Positions 40,945 to 48,195 of a DNA stretch of 64,000 bases are shown in pieces. The stretch covers positions 39,277 through 103,276 of the forward strand of contig JBBEDS010000014.1 in the NCBI GenBank assembly GCA_040881175.1, read 5' to 3'. Under the pieces are notes generated by a model. That model worked only from the letters and a program-made list of their open reading frames with translations, did not search any database and was not told the DNA's origin. The stretch's first letter is position 1. Each line of letters begins with the position of its first letter. A program made the position numbers and the translations under genes. The DNA comes from JBBEDS01 sp040881175. GTDB taxonomy: Bacteria; Patescibacteriota; Minisyncoccia; 2-02-FULL-40-12; IGHO2-01-FULL-4-A.

Positions 40945-42342
40945 TTAGGAGAGTAGGGCCTTCATCTCCTTGTAGTCGGCGGCATCGATCTCACCCTTCG
41001 CGAAGCGTCGGGCGAGCGCCTTGAGCTCTTCGTTGCCGGAAGTCGCCTGGCCTTCGGTGGCCGGCGCCGCAACCTCTTCGTGCTCTTTGGCGACGCCATT
41101 GGCGTGACCGTTGGGTTGGACTTCAGCCAGTTTCGGCTGCTCGCTTTCAGCGGCTTGCTTTCGCTCCGCCTCGGCTCGCAGATGATCGGCCCTTTCCCGC
41201 TTGTTCTTCGCCTTGGTCGCGAACGACTGTGCACCGGAATAGTTCTTCGCGGCGACAGCTTCCGTTTCTTTGGCATCAAGCTCGGCCGCTTCGGCCTCGA
41301 GAGACTCCGGCGTTTCCGCCGGGATCACCTTGACCTCCAGCCCGCGCTCCTTCAGAGAAGTAGGAGACTCTTGGCCGTCCTCGTCCTCAATGGAAGCGCT
41401 GGTGGTTACCTTCAGCGGCTCTGCGTTCGCTTCTTCGGCAATGATAGCCTTCTGGGCTTCCGCCAGCTCAGTTTCGAGCTTGTCGGCATCGACTCTGAGG
41501 CGTTTGGCCATCTTCTGGCAGCTACCAGCCTTTTCGTAGTCGCCGGCTGCGGCGGCTGTGTCGGCGTCGGCCTGTTTCTGCTCGGCTTCTGCGCGCAGGC
41601 TTTCGGGAGTGTCCTGCTCTTCTTGCTCTTCGGGTTCCGAAAAGGCCATATTGGCCTCGTCGTCGACCTCTTCTCCGGCTTTGCGCCGTTGCTGATTCCT
41701 GGTAATTCGGTCGATGGTGTCTTGCACCAGTGCGACGTCGGCCAGGATGTGGTTGTAGTCCTTACTCGCTTCGCTTTGATCTGCGAGCCTCTTGAGGAAG
41801 TCGTCGCCTTCCATGTCGGCTTCGGTTTTGATCGTTTGCTTGTACTCAATGTCACCCAAAGCTTCGTTGGCGGCAGCCACCATCTTGAGTCGACCGTCGA
41901 GGTCGGGACGCAGGCCAGCCCGATTCGTGAACCTTACCAGGCGGATCCAGGCTGAGAAGAAGGGAGCGTTCCAGGGGAACAGCGCCCACATGACGTTCTC
42001 GGCGAAGTCCTTCACACCACCGGTCTTGGCGGGGAAGTACATGCCTTTGAGCAGTCCAAAGTTCTGGACGTGCCGGAGGTACTTCTGCTGAAGCTGACGG
42101 TCGAGGGTTCTGACCTCTTTCCGCAATCCTTCCAGCTCTTTCAGACCTTCCGGAGAGAGCTGACGGTCGTCGCCCTGCTCGTTCGTGATTTTCCAGGCCT
42201 TCCGAATGAGAGAAGCAAGGACTTTGTCTTCCACCATCGGAACTTTGCTTCCGCGGGTGAAATTCTGGCTCCTCTCACCACTGGCGACCTGAGGTTTGTC
42301 TGAGCCGTCTTCATGACGGCGTCGAACGTTCTTATTGGCCAT
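40945..42342 (-). CDS. GC-rich protein with internal duplication and SHOCT-like C-terminus
   Basis: This 465-residue protein is of unrecognised function. Residues 1-200 hold a helical region with a hydrophobic, aromatic stretch (ENVMWALFPWNAPFFSAWIRLVRF, about 115-140) that could touch membrane. Two related 55-residue repeats start with TPESL (about 243 and 345) and contain AGDYEKAGSCQKMAKRLR and AKNYSGAQSFATKAKNKRE. The last 28 residues (LKALARRFAKGEIDAADYKEMKALL) match the SHOCT pattern. Base composition is clearly richer in GC than the flanks. Ribosome binding site AGGAGG, 8-nt spacing, with a possible hairpin covering it. Confidence 0.8.
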   Translation of the reverse strand: MANKNVRRRHEDGSDKPQVASGERSQNFTRGSKVPMVEDKVLASLIRKAWKITNEQGDDRQLSPEGLKELEGLRKEVRTLDRQLQQKYLRHVQNFGLLKGMYFPAKTGGVKDFAENVMWALFPWNAPFFSAWIRLVRFTNRAGLRPDLDGRLKMVAAANEALGDIEYKQTIKTEADMEGDDFLKRLADQSEASKDYNHILADVALVQDTIDRITRNQQRRKAGEEVDDEANMAFSEPEEQEEQDTPESLRAEAEQKQADADTAAAAGDYEKAGSCQKMAKRLRVDADKLETELAEAQKAIIAEEANAEPLKVTTSASIEDEDGQESPTSLKERGLEVKVIPAETPESLEAEAAELDAKETEAVAAKNYSGAQSFATKAKNKRERADHLRAEAERKQAAESEQPKLAEVQPNGHANGVAKEHEEVAAPATEGQATSGNEELKALARRFAKGEIDAADYKEMKALLS

Positions 42343-42356
42343 TTCTTGGCCCTCCT
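42337..42356 (-). promoter_or_regulatory. Shine-Dalgarno/start hairpin of the SHOCT gene
   Basis: On the minus strand AGGAGG (42356-42351) is followed by GCCAAGAA and ATGGCC. GGCCA (42351-42347) can pair with TGGCC (42341-42337) over an AGAAA loop, covering the last base of the ribosome binding site and two bases of the start codon. Confidence 0.45.
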
Positions 42357-42416
42357 GTTGTCAAAGATTAGTACAGCGAAAATGCTCTCGAGAGCGCATT
42401 CTCGCCATCCGGTATT

Positions 42417-42460
42417 AATATATCAGATGGCTTGACTAATGTCAATAACATAAGTATAGT
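42417..42460. promoter_or_regulatory. Overlapping divergent promoters, SHOCT gene and MBL nuclease
   Basis: Rightward: TTGACT (42432-42437), 17 bp, TATAGT (42455-42460). Leftward: TTGACA (minus strand 42445-42440), 17 bp, TATATT (42422-42417). Each -35 lies inside the spacer of the other, centred on the palindrome TTGAC-TAAT-GTCAA, so the two promoters should exclude one another. A palindromic hairpin (42381-42400) is near the leftward start. Confidence 0.65.
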
Positions 42461-42493
42461 ATTGGAAAGTTAGGAAATAGGCCTTTTAAAATT

Positions 42494-42549
42494 AATTGCT
42501 ACAAGACGGGCCTACTATTAATACATAGCCGACCTATTTTGTAGCAATT
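42494..42549 (+). promoter_or_regulatory. Leader stem-loop of the MBL nuclease gene
   Basis: AATTGCTACAA (42494-42504) pairs perfectly with TTGTAGCAATT (42539-42549), enclosing 34 nt, and is followed by TTTAAT. It lies in the roughly 115-nt 5' leader between the promoter and the ribosome binding site. Confidence 0.55.
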
Positions 42550-42581
42550 TTTAATATCAAAATATGCAGAGGAGGAATTAG

Positions 42582-43967
42582 ATGGTTAAGGTAACCACTT
42601 TAGGCGGAAGCTCGGGTTTGAGAAGTATCGGCCCCAGCTGTTACGTGGTCGACATTGATGACAAAAGGATCATTGTCGATTGCGGTATTGAGCCAACATT
42701 ACGGGGGTTCATTCCTCCGAATCTCGACTATCTGAGAGACGGCAAACTGATTGATGCGGTCTGCCTAACACACGGACACGTAGACCATATCGCTTACACT
42801 CCAGCCCTTATCCCTTTCATGAAGCCGGATGCGAAAGTATTCATGACTCCACAGACGGCTCAAACGTCATCGTACGTCATTGAAGAACAATTCAAATTCG
42901 GCATCAGGGTCAAAGACCTTCCGTTCAGTATGCTCGACATGTTCGAGTTCGTTCAAGAAAGGATTTCGATTATTGAGAGGCCGGGGGTTATTGAAATTCT
43001 GGATGGAATCAGCGCCTACGCCCATCCGGTCGGACATATTCCCGGAGCATGCGGTTTCATCTTCAAACTGCCTGATGGCCGCAAGATGATGATCTCTGGA
43101 GACATGAGCTGGCACAACCAGCCGACAGTCCTCGGTTATCAGCCCATGCCCGATGAGTGGAAGCCCGAAATTCTTGCAGGAATTGATCTGACCGGCGTAA
43201 CGGTTGAGAAAAATCCGTCCTGGGAGCTTGAGGCTGACAGGATGGGCAGGGATGTCAGAGAGGTCATGGAAAATGGCGGCTCTGTAGCGATCGCAGCTTT
43301 TGCCAATAACAAGAGCCAATGCGTAGTGTCAGCTCTTCATCAAAGAGGGGTCACCTCATACATGGAGGAAGGATCTGCTGCTACCATTGCTCGCATTCTG
43401 AGTAGGAACAAATGGTCTGACAACGATGTTCTCTTTGACCTCGGTCAGCTTAAAATGATTGAGGACTTCCATCACCGGCGCTATCTAATGGGCCAGAAAG
43501 AGCCGAAAGTGGTAACTTCGCCTTCAGGCATGTGCATAGGCGGCCACATCAGAGAGTGGCTTGAGGTGATCCTGCCGGATCCCAACGCTGCTCTATTCTT
43601 TGCTGGATTTGTCGCCGAAGACAGCAACGGCGGGCGAATTATCAACGCCAAGGAACAAGGCAAAGAAGAGGTCACCCTTGTAGACAACAACGGCTTTGGC
43701 GGTGAAATGGAAACTTTGCCGCTCAGGTGCAGGATAGGGAAGTACAAGCTGACCTCTCATGGCGATGGTCAGAGCATCTTCAACTGGATCGAGCAGATCG
43801 ATCCGCAGATAATTAACCTGACCCACGGGACTCCGGCCGGTAAACTCTATGCGGCCTCGAGACTCCTCAAGAGGAACAGAAAGATCTTTATGAACGTCGG
43901 TCGCCACAAGGTGAGAACGACGAGGGAAATTAATATCAAAGTCCAGCAGTTTGCTCTGCAAACTTAG
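42582..43967 (+). CDS. Beta-CASP metallo-beta-lactamase nuclease (RNase J/CPSF-like)
   Basis: This 461-residue protein contains the MBL motifs: Asp in VDCGIEPT (motif 1); CLTHGHVDHIAY (motif 2, HxHxDH); HPVGHIPGACGF (motif 3 His, near 150); and MMISGDMSW (motif 4 Asp). The beta-CASP insertion follows (about 215-380), with SGMCIGGHIREWL and the late-His motif LTSHGDGQSIFNWI. Such enzymes are RNA exo/endonucleases of the RNase J and CPSF73 group. It has no C-terminal RNase J domain. Strong AGAGGAGG ribosome binding site; divergent from the SHOCT gene. Confidence 0.88.
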   Translation: MVKVTTLGGSSGLRSIGPSCYVVDIDDKRIIVDCGIEPTLRGFIPPNLDYLRDGKLIDAVCLTHGHVDHIAYTPALIPFMKPDAKVFMTPQTAQTSSYVIEEQFKFGIRVKDLPFSMLDMFEFVQERISIIERPGVIEILDGISAYAHPVGHIPGACGFIFKLPDGRKMMISGDMSWHNQPTVLGYQPMPDEWKPEILAGIDLTGVTVEKNPSWELEADRMGRDVREVMENGGSVAIAAFANNKSQCVVSALHQRGVTSYMEEGSAATIARILSRNKWSDNDVLFDLGQLKMIEDFHHRRYLMGQKEPKVVTSPSGMCIGGHIREWLEVILPDPNAALFFAGFVAEDSNGGRIINAKEQGKEEVTLVDNNGFGGEMETLPLRCRIGKYKLTSHGDGQSIFNWIEQIDPQIINLTHGTPAGKLYAASRLLKRNRKIFMNVGRHKVRTTREINIKVQQFALQT

Positions 43968-43977
43968 GGAAAATAAA

Positions 43978-44007
43978 GGACGGCACTAAGTGCCGTCCGT
44001 TTTTTTA
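43978..44007. terminator. Terminator after the MBL nuclease
   Basis: GGACGGCAC-TAA-GTGCCGTCC followed by G and seven T. It separates convergent transcripts. Confidence 0.93.
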
Positions 44008-44745
44008 TTGATAAATAGGTGATAGGTCTTCAAGCAGAGATTCAATCGCTCTTTTCTCCGATGGGGAGACGAGGGCGTCCTCCGCTTCTAAAATATCGAG
44101 TTCTTCTTGAGACAGAGTTCTGAACTTTTCCACCAAGTCATCTCTGCCCATGTCCTGAAAGACTCGGAGTATGCCCTGATGGGAAGAATAGTGCCATGGA
44201 GCTTCTTCGAGTATTTCTATGGCAAGCGGTTCCTTCTTGAGCAATAACAGAATTGCGATAATCCTAGCAAAAGAGCTGTGATATATCACTGGTACTGTTT
44301 CTCGCGTCAGAGGATCCTTTTTCCTGAATGGAAGCTTCCTCAAGTAGAACCAGCGGCAGTCTATGATCAACGGGTCAGATGTCTCGAAAGGATAGGGGCT
44401 GACCCCTCTGCCGTCTGCGAAGAATGTGTGAACCCCATAGCGTGATTCAGGATCCGGTTTTTCGAAGAAGACGACTTCATCATTTATCTTAATCTCTAAA
44501 CCACGGACTTCCTCAAAGAACTCTCTTTCGGCCGTGGCCTGGGCAGGCTCTTCGAGATTGTTCTCATCCTGCATGCCTCCTGGCAGGCCCCAGCCGTGAC
44601 CTTGAACGAATTCATTGCCGTCTTCCTTGTGGACTATCGAAGCCCGATGCTCAACTAAGACTACCTTCTCCTCACCGGCTTGGTGTAGGTCTATGGCAGC
44701 AACAAACGCGGAATGATGGATTGGGTTTCCTGATCCCATGGTCAT
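44005..44745 (-). CDS. Nudix hydrolase with C-terminal helical extension
   Basis: This 246-residue protein starts at ATG 44745, overlapping the stop of the upstream gene (ATGA), so the two are coupled. The Nudix box is GGMQDENNLEEPAQATAERE followed by FFEEVRGL, with a small insertion before the REFFEEV core. FVAAIDLHQAGEEKVVLVEHR and GHGWGLPGG precede it. Residues 150-246 are helical and acidic, ending in EEDLSPIYQ. Nudix enzymes cleave nucleoside diphosphates linked to X, including mRNA caps and damaged nucleotides. The substrate is unknown. Confidence 0.88.
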   Translation of the reverse strand: MTMGSGNPIHHSAFVAAIDLHQAGEEKVVLVEHRASIVHKEDGNEFVQGHGWGLPGGMQDENNLEEPAQATAEREFFEEVRGLEIKINDEVVFFEKPDPESRYGVHTFFADGRGVSPYPFETSDPLIIDCRWFYLRKLPFRKKDPLTRETVPVIYHSSFARIIAILLLLKKEPLAIEILEEAPWHYSSHQGILRVFQDMGRDDLVEKFRTLSQEELDILEAEDALVSPSEKRAIESLLEDLSPIYQ

Positions 44746-45587
44746 CCACCCGCAGCTACTGGAATGGCAGAACGGACGCCGAGCACTCTTTGTCGCTCTT
44801 GGCTGTCGTTGAGAAGTCCTTCGAATTCGATTATGTCGCCGGCTTCTTTCATCGGAAAGTCTTCGCAGTCGAGGATCTGCCGCCAATGAAGGAAGGCAGG
44901 ACCTTGAGCTGTTTGGACGAATCCCCACATGTTGCTCAGATTAAAGAAGATCACACGGCCAATGTTGCCGGATAATTCAAAGCCGTTCTTAGTTGCGACA
45001 GTCTCTCCGGCGAATTTATCAAGAGTCTGGACATCCACCATCTCTTCAAGAAGATTATGAAGGTCAGACCAAGTACTGTAACCGGGGAATTCATTTTCCG
45101 ATACATGTATCCGCCCATCCTTTCGATACATATTTGCGGAGTATGTCTTCTGGATCACCAGATGGTAGTTTGCCCGTTCTCCCATGATCAGGGTGACGAT
45201 TGAGATTTCCCAGAGCTCGAAGGTTCTGTCTTTGATGACCACAACCCTCAAGTTGTGGTTTTTCGGTTTCGTAGAATACGATTCCTCCATCGCGGAGACA
45301 ACCTCTTCCGTCGGGATCGTGCGCCGGTAGCTTGCGATATCGCTTTCCGGGGTCTCGTCTTTCTTGCTCGAGATCTTCTTGCTTTTTCCTTGAACGACGA
45401 TGACTCGAACACTATGCAGGCGAGGAGTGCGAACTTCCAGCTTGAAGTTCAGCTTTTCATCTCGAGGAAGCCAGAAGAAGAATCCATCATCTTCAGGATT
45501 CAGCTTTCTGTCGAGGCCAGCTAAGTAAATCCCAACTTCTACGCCTCTGGCTGCCAGCTCATTAGATTCCGTTTGGTGGCTGTACAT
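44742..45587 (-). CDS. Protein with divergent cold-shock-like OB domain at C-terminus
   Basis: This 281-residue protein is of unknown function. The C-terminal 70 residues resemble a cold-shock domain: GNIGRVIFFNLSNMWGFVQT, then GPAFLHWRQIL, AGDIIEFEGLLNDSQ and VLGVRSA, following the G-x-V-x-x-F-N...GF....FxH...GD.VEF pattern. The N-terminal 200 residues are mixed alpha/beta with FFFWLPRDEKLNFKLEV and two acidic Lys-rich stretches, and match no family I know. AGGAGG ribosome binding site; first gene of a two-gene operon with the Nudix hydrolase. Confidence 0.75.
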   Translation of the reverse strand: MYSHQTESNELAARGVEVGIYLAGLDRKLNPEDDGFFFWLPRDEKLNFKLEVRTPRLHSVRVIVVQGKSKKISSKKDETPESDIASYRRTIPTEEVVSAMEESYSTKPKNHNLRVVVIKDRTFELWEISIVTLIMGERANYHLVIQKTYSANMYRKDGRIHVSENEFPGYSTWSDLHNLLEEMVDVQTLDKFAGETVATKNGFELSGNIGRVIFFNLSNMWGFVQTAQGPAFLHWRQILDCEDFPMKEAGDIIEFEGLLNDSQERQRVLGVRSAIPVAAGG

Positions 45588-45602
45588 AGGGTTATCCCTC
45601 CT
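45588..45602 (-). promoter_or_regulatory. Shine-Dalgarno hairpin of the CSD-like gene
   Basis: Minus strand: AGGAGGG-ATAA-CCCT-ATG. AGGG (45599-45596) can pair with CCCT (45591-45588), covering half of the ribosome binding site directly before the start codon. The stem has only 4 bp. Confidence 0.4.
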
Positions 45603-45660
45603 GTTGTATTTTCCTATTTACCTCATTGTTAATGGACTTTTGCCTATGAAAACTGGGGTT

Positions 45661-45730
45661 ATAATAAAGTAATTATTGGTTTTGGTCAAGTTATGCTGAC
45701 TTGACTTATAGGTAATTTATGTGGTATATT
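45661..45730. promoter_or_regulatory. Back-to-back divergent promoters with mirrored -35 elements
   Basis: Leftward: TTGACC (minus strand 45689-45684), 17 bp, TATTAT (45666-45661). Rightward: TTGACT (45701-45706), 18 bp, TATATT (45725-45730). The -35 elements sit in the arms of GTCAAGT-TATGCTG-ACTTGAC (45685-45705), a candidate operator that could control both directions together. Confidence 0.7.
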
Positions 45731-45743
45731 ATTATGATAAGGA

Positions 45744-45757
45744 GGTTTTTAAAAACC
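45744..45757 (+). promoter_or_regulatory. Palindrome between Shine-Dalgarno and start codon
   Basis: GGTTTTTAAAAACC is a perfect 14-bp palindrome. Its first GG is the end of AAGGAGG (45739-45745), and the ATG follows immediately. A 5-bp stem with a TTAA loop would mask the ribosome binding site. Confidence 0.45.
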
Positions 45758-46207
45758 ATGAAGAGTTTTACGGAAGTTCTTGAGCCGCCCACAGGTGGTT
45801 TCCTGAGTCTGCCCAAAGGCAAGGGTAGGCGACGCAGAAGTAGCGGTGGTCCCAATCGGTCCCCCCGTGTCCAAAAAAGCAGGGAGGACATTCGGGCCGA
45901 AGAAGCTGCGATGGCGGCCAGAAGCGTAATGCTGCCAATCGTGGTGGCGCGGGAGCTGGTGGCCGAGTACATGCCGTTGGCCGCCGTGCTTCTGCAGGAG
46001 CTGCACCGCCTCAATGAGCTGGAGAAGCTCGGAGCGGTGCTCGATCCGTTGCTGGACATTTCCGAGGAAGACAAGGAGGCGCTCATTCCGATGTGCTTCT
46101 GCCACATGATCGAGCTTGGGTTCGAGCAAGTGGAGAAGATGGTCGACGAAGGCAGGTGGGCTGCCGAGATCGAAAAGCAACTCCCCGTCTTCCGATCCAC
46201 TCTTTAG
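45758..46207 (+). CDS. Small GC-rich helical protein with basic N-terminus
   Basis: This 149-residue protein starts at ATG 45758. The ATG at 45734 lies before the predicted transcription start (about 45737) and is rejected. Residues 20-45 are Arg/Lys/Ser/Gly-rich (GKGRRRRSSGGPNRSPR), suggesting nucleic-acid contact. The rest is helical and acidic with hydrophobic heptads (LAAVLLQELHRLNELEKLGAVL, ALIPMCFCHMIELGFEQVEKM). Its GC-rich third positions differ from housekeeping neighbours. No family recognised. Single gene between its own promoter and terminator. Confidence 0.75.
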   Translation: MKSFTEVLEPPTGGFLSLPKGKGRRRRSSGGPNRSPRVQKSREDIRAEEAAMAARSVMLPIVVARELVAEYMPLAAVLLQELHRLNELEKLGAVLDPLLDISEEDKEALIPMCFCHMIELGFEQVEKMVDEGRWAAEIEKQLPVFRSTL

Positions 46208-46241
46208 CAGCTTTGACTGCGATTCTCTCCTCCTCCACACA

Positions 46242-46277
46242 GCCCGGGCGCGCAATATCGCCCGGGCCTCTTTTTTT
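46242..46277 (+). terminator. GC-rich terminator closing the accessory block
   Basis: GCCCGGGCG-CGCAATAT-CGCCCGGGC followed by CTC and seven T. Its stem is far richer in GC than the other terminators here. Confidence 0.93.
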
Positions 46278-46294
46278 ACTTTTAATAAACAAAA

Positions 46295-46320
46295 AACAGC
46301 GCCGAGTATTCGGTGCTGTT
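46295..46320 (-). terminator. Terminator after rpsA
   Basis: AACAGCGCCGA-GTAT-TCGGTGCTGTT; on the minus strand the stem is followed by TTTTGTTTA. It lies beyond the rpsA stop. Confidence 0.85.
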
Positions 46321-46334
46321 TTAGCTCCGTGTTT

Positions 46335-47474
46335 TTATTCGGTTTTTTCTTTCTGAAGAGTGAGTATCATCTTGTGTTCCTTCGAGTCGATTGATACGAT
46401 CGCTACCTTTATTTTATCTTCAAGTTTGAAATCTTCTCCCGGTTTCTTGTCTCCCAGTTCTGATACTGGGATAAGGCCGGTTATCTCTTCATCCAATTTT
46501 ACCAGCATTCCATAATTGGTCATTTTGGCAACCTCTCCTTCTACTTCCTGGCCGACGGAATATTTCTCTTCTATCTTTTGCCATGGGTCTTCCTTGAGTG
46601 CTTTAAGAGATAGAGAAATTTTACTACCATCGATATCTATGATCTTAGCTTTTACAATCTGACCGCTCTTTAGCACATCATGCGGACTTTCTATTAGCTT
46701 CCAATCTATTTCAGAAATATGTATCAACCCTTCTATTCTGGTTGAAGTCTGTCCTTCTGACACTCCCTTCTCGTCAGTAGCAGGGGGGTTAATAAGGGCA
46801 AAAGCACCGAAGTCCGTTACGTCTGTTATCTCAGCTTCGACGACATCTCCGATTGTGAATTTAGAGATCTCCTCTTTGATTTGCTCGTCATTGATAGCCT
46901 TTTCCGAAACAATCAGCTTGTTCTCGCTTTCAGAGAAATCAAGAATTTTAACTTTGATATCCTGATTACGGAATTTTTGTAGAGCCTGGACTATCTTTGT
47001 AGTGTCTCCACCATCTATTTTGGGGTAGTTCTCCGGCAGTAGCTGAGATAGAGGTAAGAATCCTTGGATCCCATTTATCTCAACCAGAAGGCCTCCTTTG
47101 TTTATGTTAACAACTTTGGTCTCTATGACTTCGCCGCTTTCTTTCTTGTTCCTAATATCCTGCCAGGCGGTGGTCATCTGGGCTCTCTTTAGAGACAGCT
47201 CGCGGTAACCGTCATCATTCTCTATCTCAAGCAAGATAGCCGAAACTTTTTGTCCGGCTTTCAAAGCTTTCTGTAAATTCGGGTTGTCATAGAACTCGCC
47301 GGGATAAACCGCGCCAGTTCCCAAGGAGCCCAGGTCGATCAAGACCGCATTTTTTCCGATACTAATAATTTCGCCGGTAAGAACCTGTCCGACCTTGGGC
47401 AGATCAAACTCGGCTTTTGCAAGAAGATCTTTCATCGAAAGATCAGAGTTTTCTAGTTGAATAGCATTTTCCAT
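46335..47474 (-). CDS. rpsA: 30S ribosomal protein S1
   Basis: This 379-residue protein (start ATG 47474; ATG 47486 and TTG 47510 are alternatives) has four S1 OB-fold domains. They begin near VGQVLTGEIISIGKNAVLIDL (35), GEVIETKVVNINKGGLLVEINGIQGFLP (120), GDVVEAEITDVTDFGAFALI (210) and GQEVEGEVAKMTNYGMLVKLDEEITGLIP (310). The third domain has an insertion of about 13 residues (PPATDEKGVSEGQTSTR). S1 helps mRNA bind the 30S subunit. E. coli S1 has six domains; a four-domain form is usual outside proteobacteria. Confidence 0.95.
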   Translation of the reverse strand: MENAIQLENSDLSMKDLLAKAEFDLPKVGQVLTGEIISIGKNAVLIDLGSLGTGAVYPGEFYDNPNLQKALKAGQKVSAILLEIENDDGYRELSLKRAQMTTAWQDIRNKKESGEVIETKVVNINKGGLLVEINGIQGFLPLSQLLPENYPKIDGGDTTKIVQALQKFRNQDIKVKILDFSESENKLIVSEKAINDEQIKEEISKFTIGDVVEAEITDVTDFGAFALINPPATDEKGVSEGQTSTRIEGLIHISEIDWKLIESPHDVLKSGQIVKAKIIDIDGSKISLSLKALKEDPWQKIEEKYSVGQEVEGEVAKMTNYGMLVKLDEEITGLIPVSELGDKKPGEDFKLEDKIKVAIVSIDSKEHKMILTLQKEKTE

Positions 47475-47559
47475 GTGGCGAAGCATAACACCTTTCTTTA
47501 TATCTGGCAACGCCTTTTAGGACATTGAATTTATACCCATTTTCTGGTAAAATTAGAGT

Positions 47560-48195
47560 ATGAATATCAACTGGTATGGACAATCATGTTTTCGTTTGGA
47601 CAGCAAAGGCGTTAGCGTGCTTATCGACCCATTTTCTAAGGATATAGGTCTTCGCGCGCCACGATTGAATGACAGCATCTTTCTGGTCACCCATGAGCAT
47701 GCCGATCATAACAATGTTAAAGATGTGCCGGCCGAGTCTTTTGTGATACGCGGACCTGGTGAGTACGAAAAGTCCGGGGTCTATGTAGAGGGCATGCTTT
47801 CTTTCCATGACAACAGTCAGGGAACGGAGAGAGGAATGAACACCATCTACATCATTAGGATGGAGGATATGAGACTTTGCCACATGGGAGATTTGGGCCA
47901 GACCCAGCTGACCAATGAGCAGATCGAGGCGATCGGAGACGTAGACATACTTTTCATTCCAGTCGGAGGGAAATATACTATAGATGGAGCCCAAGCAGCG
48001 GACATTGCCCGCGCTTTGGAGCCCAAGGTCATAATCCCGATGCATTACAAAGTCCCGGGACTGAATATTGACCTTGATGATTCAAAGAAGTTTTTGAGAG
48101 AGATCGGAATCAAACCAGAAGAAGTAGACGTTTTTAAAATTGCCAAGAAAAATCTTCCTCAGGAGGAAACAAAATTAATAACTTTCAAAATATGA
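47560..48195 (+). CDS. MBL-fold hydrolase (UlaG/UPF0173-like)
   Basis: This 211-residue metal-dependent hydrolase has the pattern of the UlaG-like group: INWYGQSCFRLDSKGVSVLIDPF, FLVTHEHADHNN (HxHxDH), IRGPGEYEKSGVYVEG, LCHMGDLG, ILFIPVGGKYTIDGAQAADIA and VIIPMHYK. Members of this group hydrolyse phosphodiester or lactone bonds, or have unknown substrates; it is probably cytoplasmic. It overlaps the next gene by 4 bp. Confidence 0.92.
   Translation: MNINWYGQSCFRLDSKGVSVLIDPFSKDIGLRAPRLNDSIFLVTHEHADHNNVKDVPAESFVIRGPGEYEKSGVYVEGMLSFHDNSQGTERGMNTIYIIRMEDMRLCHMGDLGQTQLTNEQIEAIGDVDILFIPVGGKYTIDGAQAADIARALEPKVIIPMHYKVPGLNIDLDDSKKFLREIGIKPEEVDVFKIAKKNLPQEETKLITFKI

Noticed and set aside
41080..41955. 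Long plus-strand open frame (291 codons) opposite the SHOCT gene
   Set aside because: Mirror of a GC-rich coding strand: no ribosome binding site, low-complexity Leu/Gly/Phe product, and the minus frame has AGGAGG, a promoter and a terminator.
45749..46255. Minus-strand open frame opposite the small helical-protein gene
   Set aside because: No start signal. The plus-strand gene has a promoter, Shine-Dalgarno and terminator; the reverse frame arises from GC-rich codons.
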